Assembly: GCF_001294645.1 (NCBI RefSeq)
Contig: NZ_CP011868.1
Coordinates: 3,472,001-3,536,000 of the forward strand
DNA from: Pseudonocardia sp. HH130629-09
Lineage (GTDB): Bacteria; Actinomycetota; Actinomycetes; Mycobacteriales; Pseudonocardiaceae
DNA: 64,000 nt
Direction of reading: 5' to 3'
Shown in pieces: positions 32,013 to 42,200 of the stretch (its first letter is position 1; each line of letters starts with the position of its first letter). Under the pieces are notes generated by a model, which made no database searches, was not told where the DNA came from, and saw nothing but the letters and a program-made list of their open reading frames with translations. A program made the translations under genes and the position numbers.

Positions 32013-33203
32013 ATGGACGAATCAGTGGTGATCGTCGGTGCCGGGATCGGGGGCCTGTCGCTGGCTCTCTCGCTGCACGCCCGCGGCGTCCGGGTCACCG
32101 TGCTCGAACGCGCGGCCGAGCTGCGCGAGGTCGGTGCGGCCGTGGCGCTGTCGGCGAACGGGCTGCGCCCGCTGGACGAGCTGGGTCTGCTGGGCGAGCT
32201 GGAGAAGGTCGCGGCGCAGCCGACCGAGCTCATCCACCGCGGCTGGCGCGACGACGAGCGGGTGTCCGCCTTCCCGGTCGGGATCGACGGCAGCTACCGA
32301 CGCCGCTTCGGCGCCCCCTACCTGGGCATCCACCGCGCGGAGTTCCAGCGTGTCCTGGCCGGCGCCTGCCCGGAGGGCATGGTCCGCCTCGACTGCGAGG
32401 TCACCGCGGTCGACCCGGACGGCACCGTCACCCTCGCCTCCGGTGAGCAGCTGCGCGCCGCGGTCGTGGTCGGCGCCGACGGCGTGCACTCCCGTGTCCG
32501 ATCGGTCGTCGACCCCGATGCCCGGCCGCGCTACACCGGGACCTCGGCCTTCCGCGGGATCGTCGACGTCGCCGACGCGCCGCTGCTGCCCGATCCCGGC
32601 GCGATCCAGTTCTGGATGGACCCGGACGCGCACGTGCTGCACTACGCGATCGGCGCGCACGCCGAGCAGATCAACTTCTTCGCCGTGCTGGAGGGGCCGG
32701 AGCCGTGGACCGGCGGTGCCGGCCCGACCGAGACCGACCCGGGGACCCTGGAACGGGCCTTCGCCGGCTGGGCGCCGGGCGTGGTGCAGATGCTGACCGC
32801 GGTGCCGCAGTCCCCGCACTGGCCGCTCTACACGCTGCCCCCGATGACGCACTGGTCCCGCGGCCGCGTCGTCCTCCTCGGCGACGCCGTGCACACGATG
32901 CTGCCGCACCACGGCCAGGGCGCGAACCAGTCCATCGAGGACGCCGCGGTGCTCGCCGACCTGCTCGCCGCCCCCGGCGCACTCGACGGCGACCACGCCG
33001 AGGCGTTCGACCGGTACCAGCGGCTGCGCCGGGCACGGACCCGGTCGATCCAGCGCAGCTCCCTGGTCACCAGCGGGCTGCTGTACCTGCCCGACGGCCC
33101 CGAGACCGAGGCCCGCAACGCGGGACTGGCCGGGCTGGACCCGTGGCTCACCTGGATCCACGGCGTCGACGCGCGGGCCGACACCCGACCCGTCCCGGCC
33201 TGA
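32013..33203 (+). CDS. FAD-dependent monooxygenase (salicylate hydroxylase-like)
   Basis: A 396-residue single-component flavin hydroxylase. FAD motifs: VVIVGAGIGGLSLALSLHA at the N-terminus, the DG motif VVVGADGVHSRVRSVV, and the GD motif GRVVLLGDAVHTMLPHHGQG followed by ANQSIEDAAVLADLL. The last is characteristic of salicylate and 3-hydroxybenzoate hydroxylases. Placed before a LysR gene and catB, catA and catC, it most likely converts salicylate to catechol. Confidence in the family is high; the substrate is inferred. ATG 32013 has only a weak AGGA site upstream. The divergent region to the esterase holds a GACCCCC/GGGGGTC dyad (31912-31939). Confidence 0.88.
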   Translation: MDESVVIVGAGIGGLSLALSLHARGVRVTVLERAAELREVGAAVALSANGLRPLDELGLLGELEKVAAQPTELIHRGWRDDERVSAFPVGIDGSYRRRFGAPYLGIHRAEFQRVLAGACPEGMVRLDCEVTAVDPDGTVTLASGEQLRAAVVVGADGVHSRVRSVVDPDARPRYTGTSAFRGIVDVADAPLLPDPGAIQFWMDPDAHVLHYAIGAHAEQINFFAVLEGPEPWTGGAGPTETDPGTLERAFAGWAPGVVQMLTAVPQSPHWPLYTLPPMTHWSRGRVVLLGDAVHTMLPHHGQGANQSIEDAAVLADLLAAPGALDGDHAEAFDRYQRLRRARTRSIQRSSLVTSGLLYLPDGPETEARNAGLAGLDPWLTWIHGVDARADTRPVPA

Positions 33204-33311
33204 CCATCATTCAGCTGTCGAAGCTCTCAATCGGGCGCTGTCCGGTCTTTGTGTCTACAGAGTCGCACGCCTACCGTGAGGCGACGCGCCGGGCCGAGGG
33301 AGGTGACGGGC

Positions 33312-34232
33312 ATGGATCTGCGGCAGCTCCGCTACTTCGTGGCGGTCGCGGAGACGCGGCACTTCGGCCGCGCCGCCGAGCGGCTGCACATGGCCCAGTC
33401 CCCGCTCTCCCAGGCCATCCGCCAGCTCGAGAGCCAGGTCGGCGCCACCCTGTTCGAGCGCACCACCCGCCGGGTCGACCTGACGCCGGCGGGGGCGTCG
33501 CTGCTGGAGGACGCGCGGCGGATCCTGGCCGGCGTCGAGGAGGCGCGGCGCCGCGTCGAGCAGGTCGCCGCCGGCACCGAGGGCATGGTGACGGTCGGTG
33601 CCACCGACCTCGCCGCCTACCGGCTCCTGCCCCGGCTGGCCCGGGTCGCCGCTCGCCGGATGCCGGGCGTCTCGCTGCGGTTCCTGCCCGGGCTGCTCAC
33701 CGCGGCCCAGGAGGATGCGCTCGACGAGCGTCGCATCGACCTCGCCGTACTGCGTCCGCCGGTGGTGCGCCCAGAGATGTCGGTCCGCCCGATCGCCCAG
33801 GAGCGGCTGATCGCGGCGCTGCCCGCCACCCACCGGCTCGCCGGGGCGGGGACGGTCACCCTGGCCGAGCTCCGGGGCGACGACTTCGTCGCCTACGGCG
33901 CCCCCGGCTCGGTGGTCGACTCGGTCGCCACCCAGGGATGCCTGGACTCCGGCTTCCTCCCGCGGCGCCGCACCGAGGCCCGCGACACTCCGATCCTGCT
34001 CACCCACGTCGCCGCCGGTGCCGGGGTCGCGTTGCTGCCCGAGTCGGTGCGCGCCCTGGGCACCGAAGGCGTCGTCTACGCCGACCTGAACCGCGAGCTG
34101 CGCGTCGACCTGGCCCTGGCCTGGCGCACCGACGACGACTCCCCCGCCCTCGTCCGGCTGCTCGACGTGCTCGCCGAGCGCGCGCACGAGCTGGACCCCC
34201 GCCCCGCCACCGTCCCCGGAGGACCGCAGTGA
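33312..34232 (+). CDS. LysR-family regulator (CatR-like)
   Basis: A 306-residue LysR-type activator with the N-terminal winged helix (LRQLRYFVAVAETRHFGRAA, LHMAQSPLSQAIRQLE, ATLFERTTRRVDLTPAG) and a two-lobe effector domain. CatR/BenM-type members bind cis,cis-muconate. It sits at the 5' end of the cat genes in the same direction; its TGA overlaps the GTG start of catB, so they are translationally coupled. ATG 33312 has GAGGGAGG at 33296-33303. The 108-bp upstream gap is AT-richer than the surroundings and should hold its own T-N11-A site, not resolved by eye. Confidence 0.9.
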   Translation: MDLRQLRYFVAVAETRHFGRAAERLHMAQSPLSQAIRQLESQVGATLFERTTRRVDLTPAGASLLEDARRILAGVEEARRRVEQVAAGTEGMVTVGATDLAAYRLLPRLARVAARRMPGVSLRFLPGLLTAAQEDALDERRIDLAVLRPPVVRPEMSVRPIAQERLIAALPATHRLAGAGTVTLAELRGDDFVAYGAPGSVVDSVATQGCLDSGFLPRRRTEARDTPILLTHVAAGAGVALLPESVRALGTEGVVYADLNRELRVDLALAWRTDDDSPALVRLLDVLAERAHELDPRPATVPGGPQ

Positions 34233-35331
34233 AGATCGTGGCCGTCGAGGCGATCCCGTTCGCCGTGCCCTACCGCAAACCGCTGCGGTTCGCCTCCGGT
34301 GAGGTACACACCGCCGACCACGTGCTGGTCCGGGTGCACGCCGAGGACGGCGTCGTCGGCGTCGCCGAGGCCCCACCCCGCCCCTACACCTACGGAGAGA
34401 CCCAGACCTCCATCCGCGCGGTGGTCGACACCGTGTTCGCCCCGGAGATCGTGGGTCTGAGCGTCTTCGAGCGGGAGCGGATCCACGCCGTCCTCGATCG
34501 CACGATCGGCAACCCGACCGCGAAGGCCGCGATCGACATGGCCGTCTGGGACGTCATCGGCCGCCGGCTCGGTGTCGGCGTCTCCGAGCTGCTCGGGGGT
34601 ACACCGACCGGATGCGGGTCTCGCACATGGTCGGCTTCGCCCCCGACGACGTGATGGTCGCCGAGGCCCTGCGGATGCGCGACGAGCACGGCGTCACCAC
34701 CTTCAAGGTCAAGGTCGGCCGCCGCCCCGTCACCCTCGACACCGGCGCCTGCCGTGCGCTGCGCGAGGCACTGGGGCCCGACGTCGAGCTCTACGTGGAC
34801 GGCAACCGCGGCTGGACCGCGTCCGAGGCCGCACAGGCCCTGGACGAGATGGCCGACCTCGGCCTGACCCTGTCCGAGGAGCTCATGCCCGCCGACCAGG
34901 TGCTCGGACGCCGCTGGCTCACCGCCCGCACCACGGTCCCGACCGTCGCCGACGAGTCCGCGACCCGGCCCGGCGAGGTGACCCGCGAGCTGCTCGACGG
35001 CGCCGCCACCATGATCAGCATCAAGACCGCGCGGACCGGGTTCACCGGCTCCCAACGGGTGCTGCACCTGTGCGAGGGGCTCGGCACCGAGGTGGTCATG
35101 GGCAACCAGATCGACGGGCAGCTCGGCACGGCCTGCACGGTCGTCTTCGGCGCGGCGCACCGGCAGACCAGCGCCCGCGCCGGGGAGCTGTCGAACTTCC
35201 TCGACATGACCGACGACCTGCTCACCGAGCCGCTGCGGATCAGCGGCGGCGAGCTGCGCGTCCCCGACGGGCCCGGGATCGGCGTGGATGTCGACCCCGA
35301 CAAGCTCGCCCACTACCGCACCGACACCTGA
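34229..35331 (+). pseudogene. catB: Muconate cycloisomerase, frameshifted as read
   Basis: The 1103 nt encode a 367-residue enolase-superfamily enzyme that converts cis,cis-muconate to muconolactone. N-terminal capping domain: EAIPFAVPYRKPLRFASGEV. Barrel residues are in the second frame: KVK in TTFKVKVG, VDGNRGW, SEELMPADQ, VADES and SIKTARTG. One base is missing in a G5 run near 34596-34600; an extra G restores LLGGYTDRMRVSHMVGFAPD. GTG 34229 with GGAGGA at 34218-34223 is the start. As catA and catC next to it are intact, a read error is quite possible. Confidence 0.85.
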
Positions 35332-35378
35332 ACACCCGCACGTCGAGACCGAACGACCCCGCCCCACCACAGGAGTAG

Positions 35379-36208
<830 letters not shown>

Positions 36209-36209
<1 letters not shown>

Positions 36210-36493
36210 TGGCCCGCTTCGCCGTGCGGATGGAGGTCGACCTCCCCGCCGACATGGACGCCGAGGCGAAGGCCGACCTGCTCGCGCGGGAGAAGGCCTG
36301 GTCGCAGCAGTGGCAGCGCTCGGGTGAGTGGGTGAGCATCTGGCGCTGCGTCGGCGAGTACGCCAACCTGTCGATCTTCGAGGTGCGCGACAACGAGCAG
36401 CTCCACGAGATCCTCTGGGGGCTGCCGCTGTTCCCCTACATGACCATGCAGGTGACCCCGCTGGCCACGCACCCGTCGGACGTCCACGCCTGA
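36209..36493 (+). CDS. catC: Muconolactone delta-isomerase
   Basis: A 94-residue ferredoxin-like-fold enzyme that isomerises muconolactone to 3-oxoadipate enol-lactone. Family hallmarks: FAVRMEVDLPADMDAEAKAD, LAREKAWSQQWQRSGEWVSIWR with the conserved basic and Glu residues, YANLSIFEVRDNEQLHEILW, and LPLFPYMTMQVTPLATHPSD. Length is typical (~92-96). It starts in the TGA of catA and is the last gene of the operon; a GC hairpin follows. The enol-lactone hydrolase (pcaD) and later steps are not in the window. Confidence 0.95.
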
Positions 36494-36499
36494 GACCCC

Positions 36500-36535
36500 G
36501 CGGGGGCTCCCGGGCCCGGTGACGGGCGCCCCCGC
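36500..36535 (+). terminator. GC hairpin after catC
   Basis: GCGGGGGC and GCCCCCGC form an 8-bp stem with an inner CCCGG/CCGG-type hairpin, 7 nt after the catC stop. Confidence 0.5.
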
Positions 36536-36539
36536 GCAT

Positions 36540-36850
36540 TCCCGGTCGATTCCTGACCATTCCTTACCGGAACCGGGAGACGCTTTTCACGGTCGCGCCG
36601 AACGGTCGTCCGACGCCCGCCGCACCGGACGACGCGTTCACCGGACGACGGCCGGCGAACCGCAGGAAGGCCCTCCGAACTGTTGCCGGACAACGGCGTC
36701 GGCCGGCTGGAACTCCTCCAAGAGCAGATGACCACCACGTAAAGCAACCGGACTTCTCGCCCGGTGGACAACGGGCGAAGAATGTGTGAAGCGCCGTGCG
36801 TCGTCGAACGAGAAAGGCACCTGCAGGCCACGTCGCAGGTCGACGGTCTG
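36540..36850. other. AT-richer non-coding stretch after the cat operon
   Basis: About 310 nt with more A/T than the neighbours (for example CATTCCTTACCGG, GACGCTTTTCACGG) and no convincing gene. It probably holds old promoter sequence of the degraded cyclase gene that follows. Confidence 0.4.
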
Positions 36851-37509
36851 CGGCACCGGCGGGCGTCCGGATACGGCTTCTACGACGGCGTCCCCGACGC
36901 GGCGATCGTCGCGGGCGGCCCCGCCCTGGGCGTGCAGCGCTGGGCGGAGAAGCCGATCGTCGGGCGCGGGCTGCTGATAGACGTGGCGGGACTGCTCGCC
37001 GAGGAGGGCGCCCCGCTGGACCACCGGGCCGGGCCCGCGCTCGACGCCGACGTCCTGGACCGCGCGCTCGCGCGCCAGGGCGAGCAGGTCCGGCCGGGCG
37101 ATCTCGTCATGGTCCACACCGGCTGGGCCCGCTGGTTCCTCGACGCCGACGACGAGCTGCGCGCCGAGGTCCGGTCCGCGCGCCGCGCCACGGGGTTCCG
37201 CCAGTCGCACGAGCTGCCGCGCTGGATCTGGGACCACCGGGTCGCGGTGTTCGCGACCGACACCTTCGCCGTCGAGGTGCTGCCGGTGGACCCGGGCAGC
37301 CCGTTCACCGGGACCGCCCCCGAGGACGCCGGATGATGCACCAGGAGCTCATCGCCAAGCTCGGCGTGGTCCTGGGCGAGCCGTGGAACCTCGACGCACT
37401 GGTCGCCGACAGCCGCGCCGCGGGCGGCTGGACGTCGTTGACGGTGGTCAAGCCGCTGCACCTCGTCGGGGGCGTCGGCTCGCCACCGAACGCGACCGCG
37501 ATCCGCTGA
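36851..37509 (+). pseudogene. Cyclase-family protein remnant (5' end lost, frameshift near the 3' end)
   Basis: The fragment begins inside the family's metal-binding region (TSQVDGLRHR in place of the full H.GT..D...H motif), continues with GFYDGVPDAAIVAG, PIVGRGLLIDVAG and DLVMVHTGWARWFLD, then stops at a TGA overlapping ATGATG at 37333. In the shifted frame it resumes as MHQELIAKLGVVLGEPWNLD, ending GGVGSPPNATAIR, the usual C-terminus of this family (PF04199-type, kynurenine-formamidase-like). About 80 N-terminal residues are missing, so it is non-functional as read. Confidence 0.7.
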
Positions 37510-37561
37510 CCGGAGCGGGACGTACCGGGGCGGTCGGATCGCCTCGGTCGGATCACGCCGG

Positions 37562-37765
37562 TCAGATCGCGCCGGTCAGCTCCCCGGTGACCACGCGGCG
37601 CTCGTTTTCGGTCCGCCAGGCGCGGTAGTCGGCGTCGTCGGCGGCGGTGCCGATCCTGGCGATGCAGTCGGCGCAGAGGTCCGCGACCTGCAGCAGGCAG
37701 TCCCGGCCGCAGTCCCGGCACGCGACGAGCTCGGCAATGGGGTCGTTCACGGTCGCTCCGGACAT
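37562..37765 (-). CDS. Small cysteine-rich putative zinc-binding protein
   Basis: A 67-residue protein with five Cys in ACRDCGRDCLLQVADLCADC, a pattern suitable for one zinc ion (two CxxC pairs plus one). The C-terminal half is charged (DDADYRAWRTENERRVV). Function unknown; it may be a small regulator or a chaperone-like protein. It sits alone in a decayed region. Confidence 0.55.
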   Translation of the reverse strand: MSGATVNDPIAELVACRDCGRDCLLQVADLCADCIARIGTAADDADYRAWRTENERRVVTGELTGAI

Positions 37766-37813
37766 GACCGCGAGCCTACCGAGGGCGGCCCGGTGACGCC
37801 GGTGTGGTCGGGT

Positions 37814-38812
37814 TCAGCGTCCTGCCGCCGCCACGGGGAAGCTCACCCCGGTGAGCTCCTCCGACACGGTCCACATCCGCTGCTGTACCGCATGGTCGTG
37901 CGAGGCATCGCTGGAGGAGACGAGCGTCGGGTATCCGCGGATCTCGCCTCGGCCGCCGGGGCCGTAGTACTGCCCGCCGAGTACGCCGGGATCCGTTGCG
38001 GCGCGGACGGTGGGGAGCGCACCCATCTCGGGTGTCTGCGTGAGCAGTGGTGCCAGCCATCCCATGGGCACGAGCAGTGCCGCGGGTGTGTTCCGGGCGA
38101 GTTCGGTGTTGGACGCGCCGGGGTGGGCGGCGACGGCGAGCGTCGCGCCGTGGGGGGCGAGTCGTCGTTGCAGCTCGTAGGTGAACATCAGGTTCGCGAG
38201 CTTGGCCTGGTCGTACGCGGCGGAGCGGCTGTACGAGCGTTCCCACTGCAGATCATCGAAGTGGATCGCTGCGCGGATGCGGTGGCCGGTGCTGCTGACG
38301 GTGACCACGCGGGAGCCGGGCACGGGCAGGAGCCGCTCCAGGAGGAGGTTGGTGAGGGCGAAGTGTCCGAGATGGTTCGTTCCGAACTGCAGCTCGAAGC
38401 CGTCGGCGGTGGTCTGCTTCGGTGTGTACATGACGCCGGCGTTGTTGATCAGAAGGTCGATCCGAGGGTAGGTCGCGCGCAGCTCGGCGGCGGCGGTGGA
38501 GACGGACTCCAGCGATGTCAGATCGAGGGCCTGCACGCCGACGTCCCCGCCCGTGCGTGCCGCGGCCTGCCGGCCCTTCTCGATGTCGCGTACGGCGAGG
38601 ACGACCCGTGCTCCGTGTTCGGCGAGCATGCGTGCCGTCTCGAAGCCGAGACCCACGTTGGCGCCGGTGACCACGGCGACCCGGCCGTGCTGGTCGGGGA
38701 CGGTGTGCAGTCGTTGCGCCGCTCGGTGGAGGAGCCAGGTCAGCTCGGAATCGGGCCCCGACCCGAGGGTGGGGCGCGAGTGGAGCGCTGAGTCGGAAGG
38801 CGGCTGCACCAC
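37814..38812 (-). CDS. SDR-family oxidoreductase (protochlorophyllide-reductase-like subgroup)
   Basis: A 332-residue SDR. After ~40 residues comes the Rossmann motif VAVVTGANVGLGFETARMLA, NNAGVMYTPKQTTADGFELQ, the typical FGTNHLGHFALTNLLLERLL, catalytic Ser in VSSTGHR and YDQAK (YxxxK). These longer SDRs are often annotated as protochlorophyllide reductase homologues in actinobacteria; the true substrate is unknown. Codons use A/T in the third position more often than the neighbours (GGT, CGT, TCG mix), which suggests later acquisition. The N-terminal extension may be overpredicted. Confidence 0.8.
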   Translation of the reverse strand: MVQPPSDSALHSRPTLGSGPDSELTWLLHRAAQRLHTVPDQHGRVAVVTGANVGLGFETARMLAEHGARVVLAVRDIEKGRQAAARTGGDVGVQALDLTSLESVSTAAAELRATYPRIDLLINNAGVMYTPKQTTADGFELQFGTNHLGHFALTNLLLERLLPVPGSRVVTVSSTGHRIRAAIHFDDLQWERSYSRSAAYDQAKLANLMFTYELQRRLAPHGATLAVAAHPGASNTELARNTPAALLVPMGWLAPLLTQTPEMGALPTVRAATDPGVLGGQYYGPGGRGEIRGYPTLVSSSDASHDHAVQQRMWTVSEELTGVSFPVAAAGR

Positions 38813-39207
38813 TGCAGGTCGTCCTGGGCCACTGGGGGGAGACCGTCCTGTTCTCCCTCGACCGCAGTGCCCTGCTGGACCGGGCCTCCGGGCTCGACCG
38901 CCCGCTGGCCGACTACGTCCGGGACAACGTGTTCGTGACTCCGGGCGGCATCGCCAGCCACCGCTACCTGCGGTGGAGCGCCGAGGTCGTCGGCATCGCC
39001 CGGATCATGCACGCGACCGACTACCCGTTCAACGGACCCCACGACTTCGACGCCCGCGCCTTCCTCACCGAGGCCCCGCTCTCCGCGTCCGACCGTGCCC
39101 TCGTCGCGTCCGCACCTGGGACCGGCTCCGCGCCGGAATCCGGCGGTGGGCCGACGACGCGTTCGGGCGGGCGCACGGTCCGGGCGCTCCCGCCCGTCGT
39201 CGGCTAG
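38812..39207 (+). pseudogene. Amidohydrolase-2 family C-terminal remnant
   Basis: The frame reads LQVVLGHWGETVLFSLDRSA, continues through YVRDNVFVTPGG and reaches ARIMHATDYPFNG, the metal-site end of PF04909-type decarboxylase-like hydrolases (LGH.GE..PF, then TDYP). The N-terminal half is absent; the frame starts abruptly at the 5' boundary of the SDR gene, and the end runs into Gly/Pro-rich sequence. It has no start codon of its own near the homology. Confidence 0.6.
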
Positions 39208-39243
39208 ATTTCGTCGAGCTCCGACGGGGCGGGGAAGAGGCAC

Positions 39244-42200
39244 ATGCGAGGCGACGACGACGCGGACGATCCGGGCCCGCGTCCGGCGGGGACCGACGGC
39301 CCACCCGGCCCGAACCGCGCTCCCGCACGCCCGGGTCCGCCGCCGGACCTGGTCAACGCCGCCATGGCAGCACACGACTGGTCCGCCCACCCGCTCGGCC
39401 CGCCCGAGCAGTGGTCGCCCGAGCTGCGCAGCGTCGTCCGGATGCTGCTCGACTCCCGGTTCTCGATGTGGATGGCGTGGGGCCCTGACCTCACGATGTT
39501 CTACAACGACGCCTACCGGCGCGACACGCTGCGCGACAAGCACCCGTGGGCGCTCGGCCGCTCCGCCCGCGAGGTGTGGGCCGAGGTCTGGGACGACGTC
39601 GGCCCGATGATCGCGTCGGTGCTCGCCGGCGGAGAGGCCACCTGGAGCGAGGAACTCCTGCTGTTCCTCGAACGCAGCGGCTACCTCGAGGAGACCTACC
39701 ACACCTTCTCCTACAGCCCGCTGCACGAGGACGGCGCCGTCGCGGGGATGCTCTGCGTGGTCACCGAGAACACCGACCGCGTGCTCAGCGAACGCCGCAT
39801 GCAGACGCTGCGCGACCTCGCCGCCGACCTGGGGCCGACCCGGACCCGGGCGCAAGTGTACTCCGCGGCCGGGCGAGCGCTGGCCCGCAACCCGCAGGAC
39901 CTGCCGTTCGCGCTGGTCTACGAGTTCACCGAGGACGGCGGGACCGGGCTGGTCGGCTCCACGAGCGTCGCGCCGGACGCGCCCGTGGTCGACCCGGCGG
40001 GCTGGCCGCTCGCCGCGGTGCGCGAGGGCGGCACGGCCGTGGTCGACGACCTCGCCGCCCACCTGCCGGAGCTGCCCCGCGGCGCGTGGGACCGGCCGCC
40101 GTCGCACGCCGTGCTGGACCCGCTCGCCGGGGCGCAGGGCGAGACCCTGATCCGGGGCGCACTGGTCGTCGGACTGAACCCGTTCCGGCTGTTCGACGAG
40201 CGCTACCGGGCCTTCGTCGACCTCCTGGCGGGTCAGGTCGAGGCCGCGCTGGTCGCCGCGGGCGCCTACGAGGCCGAGCGTGAGCGTGCGGAGGCGCTCG
40301 CCGAGCTCGACCGTGCCAAGACCGACTTCTTCTCGAACGTCAGCCACGAGTTCCGCACGCCCCTGACACTGATCATGGGACCGGTCGAGCAGCTGCGCGA
40401 CGCCCCGCCGGAGCCGGACCGGCTCGCCGCGGAGCTCGACGTCGTGCACCGCAACGCGTTGCGCCTCGGACGGCTCGTCACCACGCTGCTCGACTTCTCC
40501 CGGCTGCAGGCCGGACGGCTGCGCGCGACGTTCGAGCCCACCGACCTCGCCGCCTTCACCACCGAGCTGAGCAGCCTGTTCCGGTCGGCGATGGAGCGCG
40601 CCGGGCTGGACTACACGGTGGACTGTCCGCCGCTGCCCTGGCCGGTCCACGTCGACCGCGAGTCCTGGGAGAAGGTCGTCCTCAACCTGCTGTCCAACGC
40701 GCTGAAGTTCACCCTGGACGGCCACGTCGCGGTCGCCCTGCGCGCCGACGGCGACAGCGCGGTCGAGCTGACCGTCGCCGACACCGGGGCCGGGATCCCC
40801 GCCGAAGAGCTGCCCCGGCTGTTCGAGCGGTTCCACCGCATCGCCGGCACCCGCGCCCGCTCGACCGAGGGGTCGGGCATCGGGCTCGCCATGACCCGCG
40901 AGCTGGTCACCCTGCACGGCGGGACGATCACCGCGGCGAGCACACCTGGCACCGGCACCACCTTCACCGTCCGGATCCCGACCGGCACCGCGCACCTCGA
41001 TCCGGACCGCGTCGCCGACACCGCGTCCGGGAGCGCACCCACCGCGACGTCGGAGGCGTTCGTCGGCGAGGCGCTGCGCTGGCTGCCCGGCCCGGCACCG
41101 GCCCCGGCACCCGTCCCGGCGGACGTCGCGGGTACGGACGCGCCGGCCTCCGCGGGCCGGATCCTCGTCGCCGACGACAACGCCGACATGCGGGAGTACC
41201 TGCAGCGGCTGCTGGCCGACCGGTACGAGGTCCAGCTCGTCGAAGACGGGAAGTCCGCGCTGACCGCGGCCCGGGAACGCCCGCCGGACCTCGTCGTCAC
41301 CGACATCATGATGCCCGTCCTCGACGGCATGGAGCTGCTCGCAGCGCTGCGCGGGGACCGTCGGACGGCCGGGGTGCCGGTCCTGCTGCTCTCCGCCCGC
41401 GCCGGTGAGGAGGCCGCGATCGAGGGCCTGGGCGCCGGTGCGGACGACTACCTGGTCAAGCCGTTCTCCGCGGCCGAACTCGTGGCCCGGGTCAACGCCC
41501 ACCTGAAGCTGGGGCGGGTCCGCCGCGAGGCGGAGGCCCGGTTCACCGCGATGGCCGACCTGGCACCGGCCCTGATCTGGGTCGCCGACCCGGACGGCGC
41601 GCGGACCTACGTCAACTCCGGCTGGCAGGAGTTCACCGGCCGGGAGGCCTTCGCCGACCTCGACGACGGCTGGACCGACGGGCTGCACCCGCACGACCGG
41701 CAGCGCTACCGCAACCGGTTCTCCCGCGCGGTCGCGTCCGGGACGGGCTGGCAGATCGAGTACCGGCTCCGCCGCGCCGACGGCGCCTTCCGCTGGATCC
41801 TCGAGCACGCCGTCCCGCTGCACACCGACGCCGACGGGGCCGTGACCGGCTGGGTGGGCAGCGGCACCGACATCACCGTGCGCTACCGCGAGTCCGAACG
41901 CCAGGCACTGCTCGCCCGGCTCAGCCGGGAGCTGGACACCGCCGAGGACGTCGACCACCGGCTGCGGCGCCTGACCGCCCTGCTCGTCGAGACCCGGCTG
42001 GCCGACGTGTGCACGGTCCGCCGCGTCGACGAGGCCGGGCAGCTCGTCCGCGCCGCCGGGGCCGCTCCGGACACCACGACCGAGGCGCTGCTCGACGAGC
42101 GCCCCGGCGAGACCTCGTTCGGCCGGCAGGTGCTCGACGCCGGTGCCGCGGTCCTGTGGGACGACACCGCCCCCGGCGCGACGGTCCCGGGCTCGGCGAT

